A DNA stretch of 64,000 nt from the NCBI GenBank assembly GCA_016716365.1, contig JADJWM010000017.1, positions 930,001 to 994,000 of the forward strand, read 5' to 3'. A program made the position numbers and the translations under genes. The notes under the pieces are model-generated. The model saw only the letters and a list, made by a program, of their open reading frames with translations. It was not told where the DNA came from and did not search any database. Each line of letters begins with the position of its first letter. Position 1 is the stretch's first letter. The stretch is from Chloracidobacterium sp. (lineage in GTDB: Bacteria; Acidobacteriota; Blastocatellia; Pyrinomonadales; Pyrinomonadaceae). Shown here one piece after another: positions 16,768 to 25,973 of the stretch.

Positions 16768-19021
16768 TCACGCGTTTGGATTCAAGTAGAATTCGACAGC
16801 CTTCATCAAGGCCTCGGGGCCAAAAGGCTTTGTTATATAGCCCGATGTCCCGACCATTCGGCCGCGGACCTTGTCAAAAGAAGCCGTCCTTGCCGGAGAT
16901 CATCACGACCGGAACGTCCTTTGTCGCCGGATTGTTGCGGATCAGCTTGCACGCCTGATAGCCGTCCATCCGCGGCATGTTGATGTCGAGGAGTATAAGG
17001 TCCGGCCGCAGTTCCTCGAGTTTATTGATCGCCTCTTCGCCGTCGCTGCTGCAATGGACCTCGTGGCCGCATTTTTCGAGCTTGCCGGAGATAAGTTTCC
17101 GGACCGTCGGGCTGTCATCCACCACGAGGATGGTCTTTCCGCGGACCATCGCGTTATGGACCGCTTCCTGCTCCTTGATCTCTTCAAGTCGGATCAGCAG
17201 GGCGTTCACCTGGCTTGAAAGCACGACATCGTTCGGGTTCTTCTGCGAGGCTTCTCGAAGGTAGTTATAACCGAACTGGAGGTTTCGTAAATTCAGGTGG
17301 CCTATGCCCAGGACCCATAGCTCTTTCTCGTCGAACTCTCGGTCTGAACCGTTGCGTTCCATTGACTCGACCGCCTGACGCAGGACGGCGGTGTCGGCGT
17401 TCTGGTTGGCAAGCAGGAGCTCAAGGTCGGAGAGCGTAAGGACGGATTGGCACTGCGGACATGTAAATGTCTGGACGTCGTTCAGATGATCACAGAAGGG
17501 GCAGGGAGCGGCCTGTTCAGACTGGACGCTTCTGCCGTTCGAGAACGGTATAACGTTGTCCGCTGTCGTATCGAATTCGGTTTGCGACGGTTCATCGGAT
17601 CCCTCAAAGGGTTCCTGCGGGGCCGGAACCGCCTCACTTTCAGCAGCTTGGGCCTGATCGCCTAGGTCATAACCGAGGATAGCCGCCCGGGTCTCATCGT
17701 CGATATCGATCGAGACGAGGGTTTGCGGGAGACTCTGACCGGAATCGGTTGTTTCGGGGCTGAATTGAGTTTCAGCAGGCCAGGCCGGGCCGGCATCTTT
17801 CGTTTCTTCAACGAAATAGTCAAAGCCGTTTCCGGGCTGTGGAACGGCCTCGTCGGCTTCAGGATCGTCGACGACCTGTTCGGCCGCGTACCCGTTATAA
17901 GAGACCTGTTCGAACGAGAACTCCGTCTCGTCAAGCTCATAAGCGATCTCCTCGCCGTCGGGTTCCTCTGCTTGAACCGCGTTGATCTCCGCCTGCCGAG
18001 ATCCGTCCTCGGCCGCCCACTCGGGTGCAGGGGTAACGGCCTCGTGCCAGTTCGGTTCGGCGATCGGAGCCGCGTCGGTATCGGCCCATTCTTCATTGGC
18101 GGGCTCCACTGCCTGGACGGCCGCTTCTTCAGCCGGTTCCGGCCAAGCTGCCGCCGACTGTTCGGCATCTTCGATAACGTCGGCCGGCTCGTCCGTTTCC
18201 GAAGTGGGGGCTGTTGCGGCGAAGATCGCCTCGATCGACTCGGCGCCGGCCTTCGCGGCAGGATTTTCCGGGTCGAGTTCGAGTACCTTTCTAAAGGCTT
18301 CCAGTTTCACCTGGAAGTCGCTGACGACGTGGGCTTTCATTAACCACGCTTCGGTCCAATCAGGATACGATTCGGTAATAGAATTCAGCAGTTCGGCACA
18401 TTCGTCCGGACGATTCTGGAGGGCTGCATCGCGAGCCTGGTTGAGCAGCTGCTCCCTGATCCGGTCCCGCGTCTCGTTTATCCCGTTCGCGGCCATCTCG
18501 TTGCCGGGTTCGATCTCGAGCACCTTTTCAAAACACATGAGCCGCTGGTCGTCCTCCTGAGACAGCGAGGCCAACCAGAGCCATGCGACCGAACTGTTGT
18601 CATCGTGTTGAAGGGCGCGTTGAAAATGGGATTCGGCGATATCGTGCTGGCCCGATTCGGCCGCGTCGATACCGCGCTGAACAAAACTCTTGGCCAACAG
18701 GGCATTTGTCGCCGCCGCCCACTCTATCGCACGCTCATTCGAAGGATTTATCTCAAGCACCCGCGTCAGAAAGGTCAAAAGCTCTTCCGGATATTCGCTG
18801 ATCGACGATAGCCAAAGCCACGCCGCCTCGCTCTGCGGATCAAGCTCGACGGCGCGAAGTAGCTCGTGCCGAGCCGAGCCTCGGTCGCCGGCGCGTGCCG
18901 CCCGGATGCCCTCTTTTAGATGTTCGGCGGCAATGTCCTCACGGCGTTCTGCGGGCGACTGCTGTTCAAGGGTTTCAGGATGTAATATCGTGGTCGAATT
19001 CGGGTCGAGTTCAAGTCTCAT
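16768..19021 (-). CDS. TPR - zinc ribbon - receiver protein (PilG-like output), frameshifted near its end
   Basis: First gene of the chemosensory operon. Residues ~25-290 are TPR-like helical repeats (DPQSEAAWLWLSS, DNSSVAWLWLASL, YPDWTEAWLMKAH). Then comes an acidic, Ala/Glu/Pro-rich linker of about 200 residues, a zinc ribbon (CPFCDHLNDVQTFTCPQC), another helical segment and a receiver domain (ILVVDDSPTVRKLIS, LILLDINMPRMDG, VVMISGKDGFF). The frame hits a TGA at 16874-16876, but skipping one T of the TTTT run restores DKVRGRMVGTSGYITKPFGPEA and a normal end at 16768. The key receiver Asp and Lys (KPF) are thus encoded on both sides of the shift. The fused TPR and acidic linker are unusual for a PilG-like regulator. 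It could be an indel artefact, a mutation, or a +1 slip at TTT-TGA-C. Confidence 0.82.
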
Positions 19022-19290
19022 AGCTGGAAGGCTTGGCCGGGCCGTTAGGGAGATCGGGAACGAAAGGGTTGTCCGTCGCGGCGGCGGACAGGGATCGCGT
19101 TACTTTCAAAATGCAAGACTGGTGCCAGACCTGCACGCGATTGTTTTGTAATGCTGGACGGGATAAAATCAGCAAAGACAATCACTTAAACATGATCGGC
19201 GGAACCTGCGGCGGAACGAGCGAATACTTTGATCGGGCAAATTGTGACAAAATATGGCAGATTCTGATGACAAAAAAATGTCTGGGTTGA

Positions 19291-20226
19291 ATGGTTCGTA
19301 ACGATCAAAAACTGGATGTGGTCATCATCGGCGGCGGACCGGCGGGGTTGACCGCTTCTTTGTGGTGCCGCGACCTGGGTCTCCGCTCAATGACATTCGA
19401 AGCCGGGGCCCGGCCGGGCGGCCAACTGCATCGTATCTATAATCCTATCAATAATTATCCCGGTATCCTGGCGGATTCCGGTGATGATCTTTACGAGAGG
19501 TTTACATCGAATATTGCGCACATTGACGAGGACATTTTCTGTGACCGATCCGTGGTTAAGATCGATACCGAAGATCTGACGGTGATCATTCACGGCGGCG
19601 AGAAGTTTTCCGCGAGAGCTCTCGTGCTCGCGACCGGCGTTCGGCGTAGAAAACTGGGCATTCCCGGCGAGGATGAATTTGTGGGACGAGGCATCCTTGG
19701 ATCCGGGGCGAAGGAAAGACGCACGGCCGCAGGACGGGTCGTGGCGGTCGTAGGCAGCGGAGATGCGGCCCTGGAAAATGCCGTCATCCTGTCGGAACAC
19801 GCAGAACGGGTCATTGTTATTCACCGAAGAAAGGAGCTTTCGGCCCGCCCGTCCTTTGTCGAGCAGGCGGCGGCCAGATCCAATGTCGAGTTTGTCGCCG
19901 AAGCAGAGGTCACCGCCATCACGGGCGGCGAGTCGGTCAACAAGATCGAACTGATCGATCGTGCGGCCGGCCGTGAGACTACGCTCGATATAGACATGCT
20001 GCTGATCAGGATCGGAGTCGAGCCGAACAGCGATCTGCTGAAAGGAAAGGCCGAACTTGATAACGCCGGCTATGTTCGGGTCGATAGTTTGGGCAGGACG
20101 AGCCTCCCGTGGATCTACGCCATCGGCGACCTTGCAAACCCGGTCTCGCCGACGATCGTATCGGCCGCCGGAAGCGGTGCGACAGCGATTAAGGCCATCG
20201 CTCGTGACATCCTTGCCGCCCGATGA
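19291..20226 (+). CDS. Thioredoxin-reductase-like FAD/NAD(P) oxidoreductase lacking the CxxC pair
   Basis: 311 residues with the two-dinucleotide-domain fold of bacterial thioredoxin reductase: FAD motif VVIIGGGPAGLTAS, the PGGQL loop, LATGVRRRKLGIPGE, NAD(P) motif VVAVVGSGDAALENA followed by HRRKELSARPS, and the C-terminal FAD motif YAIGDLANPVSPTIVSAAGSG. The segment between GRGILGSGAKERR and the NAD(P) motif should hold the redox-active Cys-x-x-Cys, and it has no Cys. It therefore cannot reduce thioredoxin in the usual way. It may be a ferredoxin/flavodoxin-NADP reductase-like enzyme or an oxidase. The HRR signature after the second motif favours NADPH. It is divergent from the chemosensory operon with 269 bases between. 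Confidence 0.87.
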   Translation: MVRNDQKLDVVIIGGGPAGLTASLWCRDLGLRSMTFEAGARPGGQLHRIYNPINNYPGILADSGDDLYERFTSNIAHIDEDIFCDRSVVKIDTEDLTVIIHGGEKFSARALVLATGVRRRKLGIPGEDEFVGRGILGSGAKERRTAAGRVVAVVGSGDAALENAVILSEHAERVIVIHRRKELSARPSFVEQAAARSNVEFVAEAEVTAITGGESVNKIELIDRAAGRETTLDIDMLLIRIGVEPNSDLLKGKAELDNAGYVRVDSLGRTSLPWIYAIGDLANPVSPTIVSAAGSGATAIKAIARDILAAR

Positions 20227-20797
20227 CCAATCGCAAAAAGCCTATCTGAACCGTCCGATCTCGCCAGAACGAGGGCATGCTCCACCAACGGTAAAGCTCG
20301 ATCGGCAGCGTCCCGTCAAATCCATTTAATTGAAGAATTTTCCAATAAAGCGAATCTTTTCGTCCCAAGCCGGAAATTTGGCGGCCTGTGCTCGTATTCC
20401 CTAACCGTTCTGTGGAAAACCCGGGGAAGTTCGCAAGTGGCTGATATGTTTGAGCTTAGGGCAACGAAAGGGCCCGACACCCGACGTCGGTAAGTACGAA
20501 TCGGCCGTTCCCGTGCGGGAAAACAGGATAGGCACGAATGGCACGCTTCGTGCTTATAAATTATCATGGACGCGTCTCTTCAAGAAAGGAACGCCCGCCG
20601 TTTCAATAATCTTCGGTAAAAATCGATCAGAACTTTGTGGGCGGGCAATCCCGGAAGTCGAGTCACTCAACCGGTCAGGACGACCAAATTGAAAATTTCG
20701 TCTGCCGCGATTCATGCAAGATCAAGATGGACAGTGCACGAATGAACTCATCTGGTTCCGGTTGTCAACATTTGCCTAAATTACATTGGAGGAGAGT
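20227..20797. other. Long intergenic region upstream of the Oar-like receptor
   Basis: About 570 bases with no coding sequence that I can support. It contains an inverted repeat GCACGA/TCGTGC near 20532-20552 just before an AT-rich stretch (TTATAAATTA). The last 25 bases hold the strong ribosome-binding site TTGGAGGAG for the downstream gene. A long 5' leader or a distal promoter is possible; no known riboswitch class matched by eye. Confidence 0.5.
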
Positions 20798-22111
20798 ATG
20801 AAGAAAAGAAATTTGTTAGCTAGTTTCTTGACGTCGGTACTCATGACCGTATTTCTCGCTGCGACGGCATTGTCGCAGGCCGGTACGTCGAGCGTGACGG
20901 GCACCGTTCGCGACAATAACGGGGCTGCTGTCCCGGGTGCGACGGTGACCCTTTCAAATCCGGCTACCGGCGTCGGTCGTACAACTACGACGAACAATGA
21001 TGGCGTTTATACTTTTGCGGCCGTACCCCCGGCAACTTACGAGCTGGCCGTGACTGCGAGCGGCTTCAAGAAGCTCGTAAACACCGGCTTGGTGCTTGCG
21101 GTTGATACGAACTCTCGTGTCGACCTTGCCCTTGAAACCGGCGAGGTGACTGCAACCGTGACCGTGACTGCTAACTCGATCGAGTCGATCGTGAACACGC
21201 AGGACGCTGCCCTCGGCAATAATGTTAACTCCCAACAGATCGTTCAACTCCCGACGGATCTTCGCCGTGTCAACGACCTTCTTGCTCTGCAGCCTGGCGT
21301 CACACGCGACGGGTACGTCGCCGGCGGACGAAGCGACCAGGCGAATATCACGCTTGATGGCGTAGACATTAACGACCAACAGAGTGGAGGCCGATCCGGA
21401 TCCGGAGACATTACTCAGGATTCTGCCCTGCGGGCGACAACCGAATCGGTCGAGGAGTTCCGTATCACGACACTGGGAGCGAACGCCAATCAGGGACGTT
21501 CATCCGGTGCCCAGGTTTCGCTCATTTCCAAGAGCGGTACAAACAGCTTTCGAGGGGCGGTGTTCTACTTCAATCGCCCGACATTCGGCTCAGCCAACGA
21601 CTTTTTTAACAACCTTTCGGGTGTTGAACGGCCGAGCCTCGACCGAGAGGTCTACGGCGGCGCGATCGGCGGCCCGATATTGCGGGACAGGCTTTTCTTC
21701 TTCTATTCCTACGAAGGGCAGTATCAGACCCAGGAAGCCCCGGTAAACCGTGTGGTTCCGCTCCCCCATCTCGGCGATGGAATTATCCGGTTTGAAGGAG
21801 CGGGTCCGAGCTGTGTCGGCGGCCAATGCAGCGTCGGGATCAACGAGCTAAGAAACACGATCTATCCCAGCACTGGTATCAATGATGCGGCCGTGTCGGT
21901 CTTACGCGATGCAGCCCAGAGATATACATCGAACAACACAGATCTTGGCGACGGTCTAAATACTGGAGGATTCAGGTTCAACTCCCCGACGATCGACAAG
22001 GAAAATACTCACATTCTCCGGCTCGATTGGAATCCGACCGCAAACCAGCAGATCTTTGCCCGGGGCAACTATCAGTTTGACACGCTCGCAAGGCGTTTCG
22101 TCCTTTCCTGA
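20798..22111 (+). CDS. Oar-like TonB-dependent receptor, N-terminal part (frameshifted gene)
   Basis: ATG 20798 after GGAGGAG starts a signal peptide ending at ALSQA. Residues ~32-115 are a carboxypeptidase-regulatory-like domain (VTGTVRDNNGAAVPGATVTL, GVYTFAAVPPATYEL). The plug follows (QQIVQLPTDLRRVNDLLALQPGV, QANITLDGVDINDQ) and then the first barrel strands with SGTNSFRGAVFYFNR, a signature of Oar-type outer-membrane proteins, and FFFYSYEGQ. The frame ends in a TGA at 22109-22111, and the barrel continues one base out of frame (SFPDTPATSLWSHPYGY). Skipping one base in 22085-22103 restores the join. Oar proteins export or import large substrates through TonB/ExbBD; many acidobacterial copies are thought to take up plant or microbial polymers, which is general knowledge, not shown here. 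Confidence 0.85.
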   Translation: MKKRNLLASFLTSVLMTVFLAATALSQAGTSSVTGTVRDNNGAAVPGATVTLSNPATGVGRTTTTNNDGVYTFAAVPPATYELAVTASGFKKLVNTGLVLAVDTNSRVDLALETGEVTATVTVTANSIESIVNTQDAALGNNVNSQQIVQLPTDLRRVNDLLALQPGVTRDGYVAGGRSDQANITLDGVDINDQQSGGRSGSGDITQDSALRATTESVEEFRITTLGANANQGRSSGAQVSLISKSGTNSFRGAVFYFNRPTFGSANDFFNNLSGVERPSLDREVYGGAIGGPILRDRLFFFYSYEGQYQTQEAPVNRVVPLPHLGDGIIRFEGAGPSCVGGQCSVGINELRNTIYPSTGINDAAVSVLRDAAQRYTSNNTDLGDGLNTGGFRFNSPTIDKENTHILRLDWNPTANQQIFARGNYQFDTLARRFVLS

Positions 22112-24542
22112 CACCCCGGCGACCAGTCTTTGGAGTCATCCGTACGGCTATGTCGTCGGCCATAACTGGACGGTATCAAGTAACAAGGTCAACAATTTCC
22201 GCTATGGCCTGACGCGTCAGGCTTTCAGCACTCAGGGCGACTCCTCCGAACCCTCGATCTCTTTCAGGTTCGTCTATTCGCCTTTTCTTTTCGCCCGTAC
22301 GCTTGATCGCGTGACGCCCGTCCATAACATTACGGACGACTTCACCTGGATCAAGGGAAATCATACGTTCCAGTTCGGCGGAAATATCCGGATCATTCGC
22401 AACGAGCGAAGGAGCTTCGGAAGCGCATTCGACTCCGCGGTTACGAATCCATCCTTCTACAACCTTTCCGGCGCGGTGGTTACGAATCAATTCACGGCCG
22501 CCGGTTACAGCATCAACGGCGGCAGTGTCGCGTCGGTCCAGGCGGCCGCGACGGCCCTGATCGGACGTTTTTCGCAGTATAGCGGAAACTTCACCTTCGA
22601 TATTGACGGAAGTGTTCTGCCGGCCGGAACGGCCTCGGCCCGCACCTTTGCGACCGAAGAGTACGACAGCTACGTTCAGGACGTTTGGAAGGTCACCTCC
22701 GACTTAACACTGACGCTTGGTCTTCGCTATTCGCTTAGCCGCCCGGTCTATGAGAAGAACGGTTTCCAGGTCGTTCCAACCGAGCGTTTGGGAGACTTTT
22801 TTGAAAGACGTAAGGCCACTGCCCTGGTGGGCGTTCCGCTAAATGACCTGATCCAGTTCGAACTCGGCGGGCCGGCAAATAACGCTCCCGGCTTCTACAG
22901 CATGGACTGGAACAACTGGCAGCCGCGTATCGCGGCGGCATGGTCGCCGAACTTCGACGACGGATTCCTTCGGGGATTGTTCGGTAAGAAAGGAGATTCG
23001 GTTTTCAGAGGCGGCTTTGGGATGACCAATGACTACTTTGGAGGCCAGCTCGCAGTAAGCTTTGATGGTCTGTCGACGATCGGATTCACGTCATCGACGA
23101 CGCTCTCGGCGAACTCCTATGACGTAACGAACTGCGGTGCACCTAATCCGCGTAACCCTTCGCTTCCTAATTGTGCCCCTCTCTTTACAGGCTTCAATCA
23201 GGACATCCGTGCTCTTCCCGGCATCCCGGCGCCTGAGCAGCGGTTCTCGACCCCGGCGGACGAAGCTCAGCGTATTGAGTCTTCGCTCGACGCTACGATC
23301 GAATCGCCTCAGCACTATTCATGGAACTTCTCTTACGGACGTCAGCTTCCGAAGGGAATGTATTTCGAAGCGTCGTATATCGGCCGCTCAGCCCGAAAGC
23401 TGTTCGGCTCGCGCGACGTGATGGCGTTAAACAATCTTGTGGACCCAAGGACGGGTATGGACTGGTACACAGCGGCGGGTATTCTTCATGATGCACGTGC
23501 GGCAAATACCCCTCTCGGCAGCCTGGCAACCGTGCCCTACTTCGAGAACCTGTTCCCGGACCTGGGTGCCAATTTCTGGGGTGACCCCACGCTTTCATCA
23601 ACCCAGTCGGTCTTTCTTCTTGTCGCTCGCGACGGATTCGATATCCTCGACTGGACGTTTGTCCAACTCTTGATCGACGATTTCGGGACCAGCCCGAACA
23701 TGTTCTTCCACCCGCAGTACGCGGCTTTCTCTTCGTTTGGTACGTTCGCTAACTCCGACTACCACGGTGGAACTTTCTCGCTTAGGCAGAGGTTGAACAA
23801 CATTCTGAGCTACGACATCAACTACACGTTCTCAAAGTCGATGGACGATGTCTCCGGCCTTCAGACGGACGGATCTTACGGTGGACAGTTCCTCCTCAAT
23901 CCGCTTCGCCAGAGGGATCAGTACTCGTTGTCCGACTTTGACTCGAAGCATGTTGTGAACGCAAACTTCCTCTTCGATCTTCCGTTCGGCCGGGGGAAGG
24001 CCTTGTTCGGCGATGTGAACCGGTGGGTGGACGGGTTTATTGGCGGATGGTCGCTTCGCGGCATTTACCGTTGGAACACCGGCCAGCCGTTCTCACCCCC
24101 GTTCGACCAGGCCCAGTGGGCAACCAACTGGAACGTTCAGTCGAACGGTGTTCGCCTCGGTGATCTTGGACAAGGCGTGTATCGGGATACGCGAAACTAC
24201 TTCGCGAATCCGCAGGCCGCGTTCAACCTAATGAGGAATGCAAAGCCCGGAGAGACCGGTGAACGCAATACCCTGCGAGGACCCGGCTATTCGGTCATGG
24301 ATCTTGGATTGTCGAAGGAGGTTACCATGCCTTACGCCGAGAATCACAAGATTCAGTTCCGATGGGAGGTTTTCAACGTTACGAATACCCAATACTTCGC
24401 GATCACGAACATTACCCGGGCCAGTTATGGACTGCCGCAGGATCCCGAATTGAGCACAGCAAGCTCCAATTTCGGCCGCGTTTTCGGCGGTATCCAGGGG
24501 GCTCCCCGCCGGATGCAGTTCGGAATCAGATACTCGTTCTAA
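22101..24542 (+). CDS. Oar-like TonB-dependent receptor, C-terminal beta-barrel (continues 20798-22111 in another frame)
   Basis: About 813 residues of barrel. It starts at SFPDTPATSLWSHPYGY, which is normally mid-protein in Oar-like receptors, and has FTWIKGNHTFQFGGNIR, EYDSYVQDVWKVTSDLTLTLGLRYS, RQRLNNILSYDINYTFSKSMDD and the end MQFGIRYSF with a terminal Phe for outer-membrane insertion. There is no start site or signal peptide of its own. With the previous part, the full protein would be about 1250 residues, a typical size. A rho-independent terminator lies 27 bases after the stop. All the long-range barrel sequence is intact, so the single frameshift is either very recent or a sequence error. 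Confidence 0.85.
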   Translation, partial: SFPDTPATSLWSHPYGYVVGHNWTVSSNKVNNFRYGLTRQAFSTQGDSSEPSISFRFVYSPFLFARTLDRVTPVHNITDDFTWIKGNHTFQFGGNIRIIRNERRSFGSAFDSAVTNPSFYNLSGAVVTNQFTAAGYSINGGSVASVQAAATALIGRFSQYSGNFTFDIDGSVLPAGTASARTFATEEYDSYVQDVWKVTSDLTLTLGLRYSLSRPVYEKNGFQVVPTERLGDFFERRKATALVGVPLNDLIQFELGGPANNAPGFYSMDWNNWQPRIAAAWSPNFDDGFLRGLFGKKGDSVFRGGFGMTNDYFGGQLAVSFDGLSTIGFTSSTTLSANSYDVTNCGAPNPRNPSLPNCAPLFTGFNQDIRALPGIPAPEQRFSTPADEAQRIESSLDATIESPQHYSWNFSYGRQLPKGMYFEASYIGRSARKLFGSRDVMALNNLVDPRTGMDWYTAAGILHDARAANTPLGSLATVPYFENLFPDLGANFWGDPTLSSTQSVFLLVARDGFDILDWTFVQLLIDDFGTSPNMFFHPQYAAFSSFGTFANSDYHGGTFSLRQRLNNILSYDINYTFSKSMDDVSGLQTDGSYGGQFLLNPLRQRDQYSLSDFDSKHVVNANFLFDLPFGRGKALFGDVNRWVDGFIGGWSLRGIYRWNTGQPFSPPFDQAQWATNWNVQSNGVRLGDLGQGVYRDTRNYFANPQAAFNLMRNAKPGETGERNTLRGPGYSVMDLGLSKEVTMPYAENHKIQFRWEVFNVTNTQYFAITNITRASYGLPQDPELSTASSNFGRVFGGIQGAPRRMQFGIRYSF

Positions 24543-24568
24543 GAAGTTAATTCGTTTAGAACTTTGGG

Positions 24569-24594
24569 CCGGAGCCGTTTGGCTCCGGCTTTTT
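24569..24594 (+). terminator. Rho-independent terminator after the Oar-like receptor
   Basis: GCCGGAGCC (24569-24577) pairs perfectly with GGCTCCGGC (24582-24590) around a GTTT loop and is followed by a TTTT run. It lies 27 bases after the receptor stop and touches the stop codon of the convergent TPR gene, so it may help end both transcripts. Confidence 0.9.
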
Positions 24595-25612
24595 ACGTCT
24601 TGGGCAGGTTCTCTTTGACGTATTGCTCGAACTTCTTTCGGTCAGGGTGATCCTTGACCTTTTCAAGAAAGGCCTTGTATTCAAGAGCAGCACGGTCCTT
24701 TAAGCCCGCTCCGTTGTAAAGGGCGGCGAGCCTAAGATGAATATCAGCCTTTCCGGTCGGATCGAGCTCGATCGCCTTATTTAGAAAGCCGACCGCGAGT
24801 GAACCCTTTTTGTTCTGAAGATGCGCCTCTCCGAGAAGGTGGTTGGCGTCGGCCGAGGACCCGTCGGCTGCGACGGCCTTTGAAAGCGCCGCAACCGCCG
24901 CATCGTATTTCTTCTCGCTCAGCTCAAGTTTTCCCAGGTTGAGATTTGCGAGAAAATAATCAGGCTTCAATGAAAGTGCTCTTTCGTAAGCTTTTCGAGC
25001 TTCATTGTTCCTTTTTTCGGCATAATGGATCGAACCGATGTACATCCAGGCATTGTGGTCCTTTTCATCCTTCTGAACGATCTCGTTAAACAGAGCTAAG
25101 GCATCCTGGTATTTTGCATTCTGCAGAGAGGCCAATGCCTTTTCAAATGCTTTCTCACTCTCAGGATCCCGTTCGTGGCGGTCTCGCGTCGAAACAACGG
25201 ACGGCGGAGAGGACTGAGCGGCTCCCCTGAACTGGCTGTAATCGAATTCGACGTCCTGACGAAAGCGGTTACTGATCCCGCCGGCGATGATCGCCCGGCC
25301 CACCTCCATTCCGTCAACCTCGAACGTTAGGGCGTGTCCGTCAATTGGCTGCCGCAAGAAGTACCAATATCCTTTATCGTTAGCTTTATACTTGTCCAAC
25401 TGTGCTCCGCCGTTCCTAAGATAGACGTAAACGGTCGGACGCCGTTCACCGCGAGGAATGTTCCTAATGTTCACTTGTCCGTAGATCACGCTGGCTCCGA
25501 TAGGGATCGGAAGACCCGTGATCTCACTGACCTCGTCGATCTGAGCGTAGAGCGGGGAGCTTGCGATCGCAAGGATCGCAACAGAAAGAAATAGAAATCT
25601 TCTTTTCATCAT
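24593..25612 (-). CDS. Secreted TPR protein with N-terminal beta domain, paralog of 25974-27008
   Basis: 339 residues. GTG 25615 and ATG 25612 are both possible starts; GAGG lies 8 bases before 25612. The signal peptide ends at SSPLYAQ. Residues ~25-130 form a beta-rich domain (IYGQVNIRNIPRGERRPTVYVYLRNGG, then YWYFLRQPIDGHALTFEVDG) that looks like a carboxypeptidase-regulatory or CNA-B-like fold. Residues ~150-330 are five or so TPR units (NAWMYIGSIHYAEKRNNEA, FLANLNLGKLELSEKKYD, ANHLLGEAHLQNKKG). Such proteins are usually periplasmic scaffolds. The partner is unknown; the outer-membrane receptor next door and a closely similar neighbour are the only context. Confidence 0.8.
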   Translation of the reverse strand: MMKRRFLFLSVAILAIASSPLYAQIDEVSEITGLPIPIGASVIYGQVNIRNIPRGERRPTVYVYLRNGGAQLDKYKANDKGYWYFLRQPIDGHALTFEVDGMEVGRAIIAGGISNRFRQDVEFDYSQFRGAAQSSPPSVVSTRDRHERDPESEKAFEKALASLQNAKYQDALALFNEIVQKDEKDHNAWMYIGSIHYAEKRNNEARKAYERALSLKPDYFLANLNLGKLELSEKKYDAAVAALSKAVAADGSSADANHLLGEAHLQNKKGSLAVGFLNKAIELDPTGKADIHLRLAALYNGAGLKDRAALEYKAFLEKVKDHPDRKKFEQYVKENLPKT

Positions 25613-25973
25613 CACGTATACCTCAAAGTGCCGCCGATGCGGCTCAGAATTGACTGTTTCGCAATTTCAGTTCAGCCGAGCATTGTTGTCAAGTTCAACC
25701 GCCGCTGAGCGGCAGCATGCGGCAAAGTATGATGTGACGTCAGCCCTTCATTGATGCAGATGGATGCCGGAAGACGCCGATATCGGACCTGATAAGGCCT
25801 GCTCAACCAAACGAAACGGCAGCGGCCCCAGGATCTTGAGCGTCTTCACAAACTGAACTCCTTTTTCGAGACGTCCTTAGTTTAATAGGCAGTCCGAGGA
25901 TAACACAACAACAAAGTTTGACCGGGATATCAGAGCGGGAAGTACAGGGAAGTGGCGGGCCTTGGACGGAATT
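25613..25973. other. Intergenic region between the two secreted TPR genes
   Basis: About 360 bases on the downstream side of the 25974-27008 gene and the upstream side of the 24593 gene. I see no gene or known RNA motif. An AT-rich stretch near 25880-25916 could belong to a promoter for the 24593 gene, but nothing distinct can be assigned. Confidence 0.5.

Noticed and set aside
20227..20797. Possible riboswitch in the long leader of the Oar-like gene
   Set aside because: Compared by eye with c-di-GMP, TPP, cobalamin and glycine aptamers; no class gave the conserved core.
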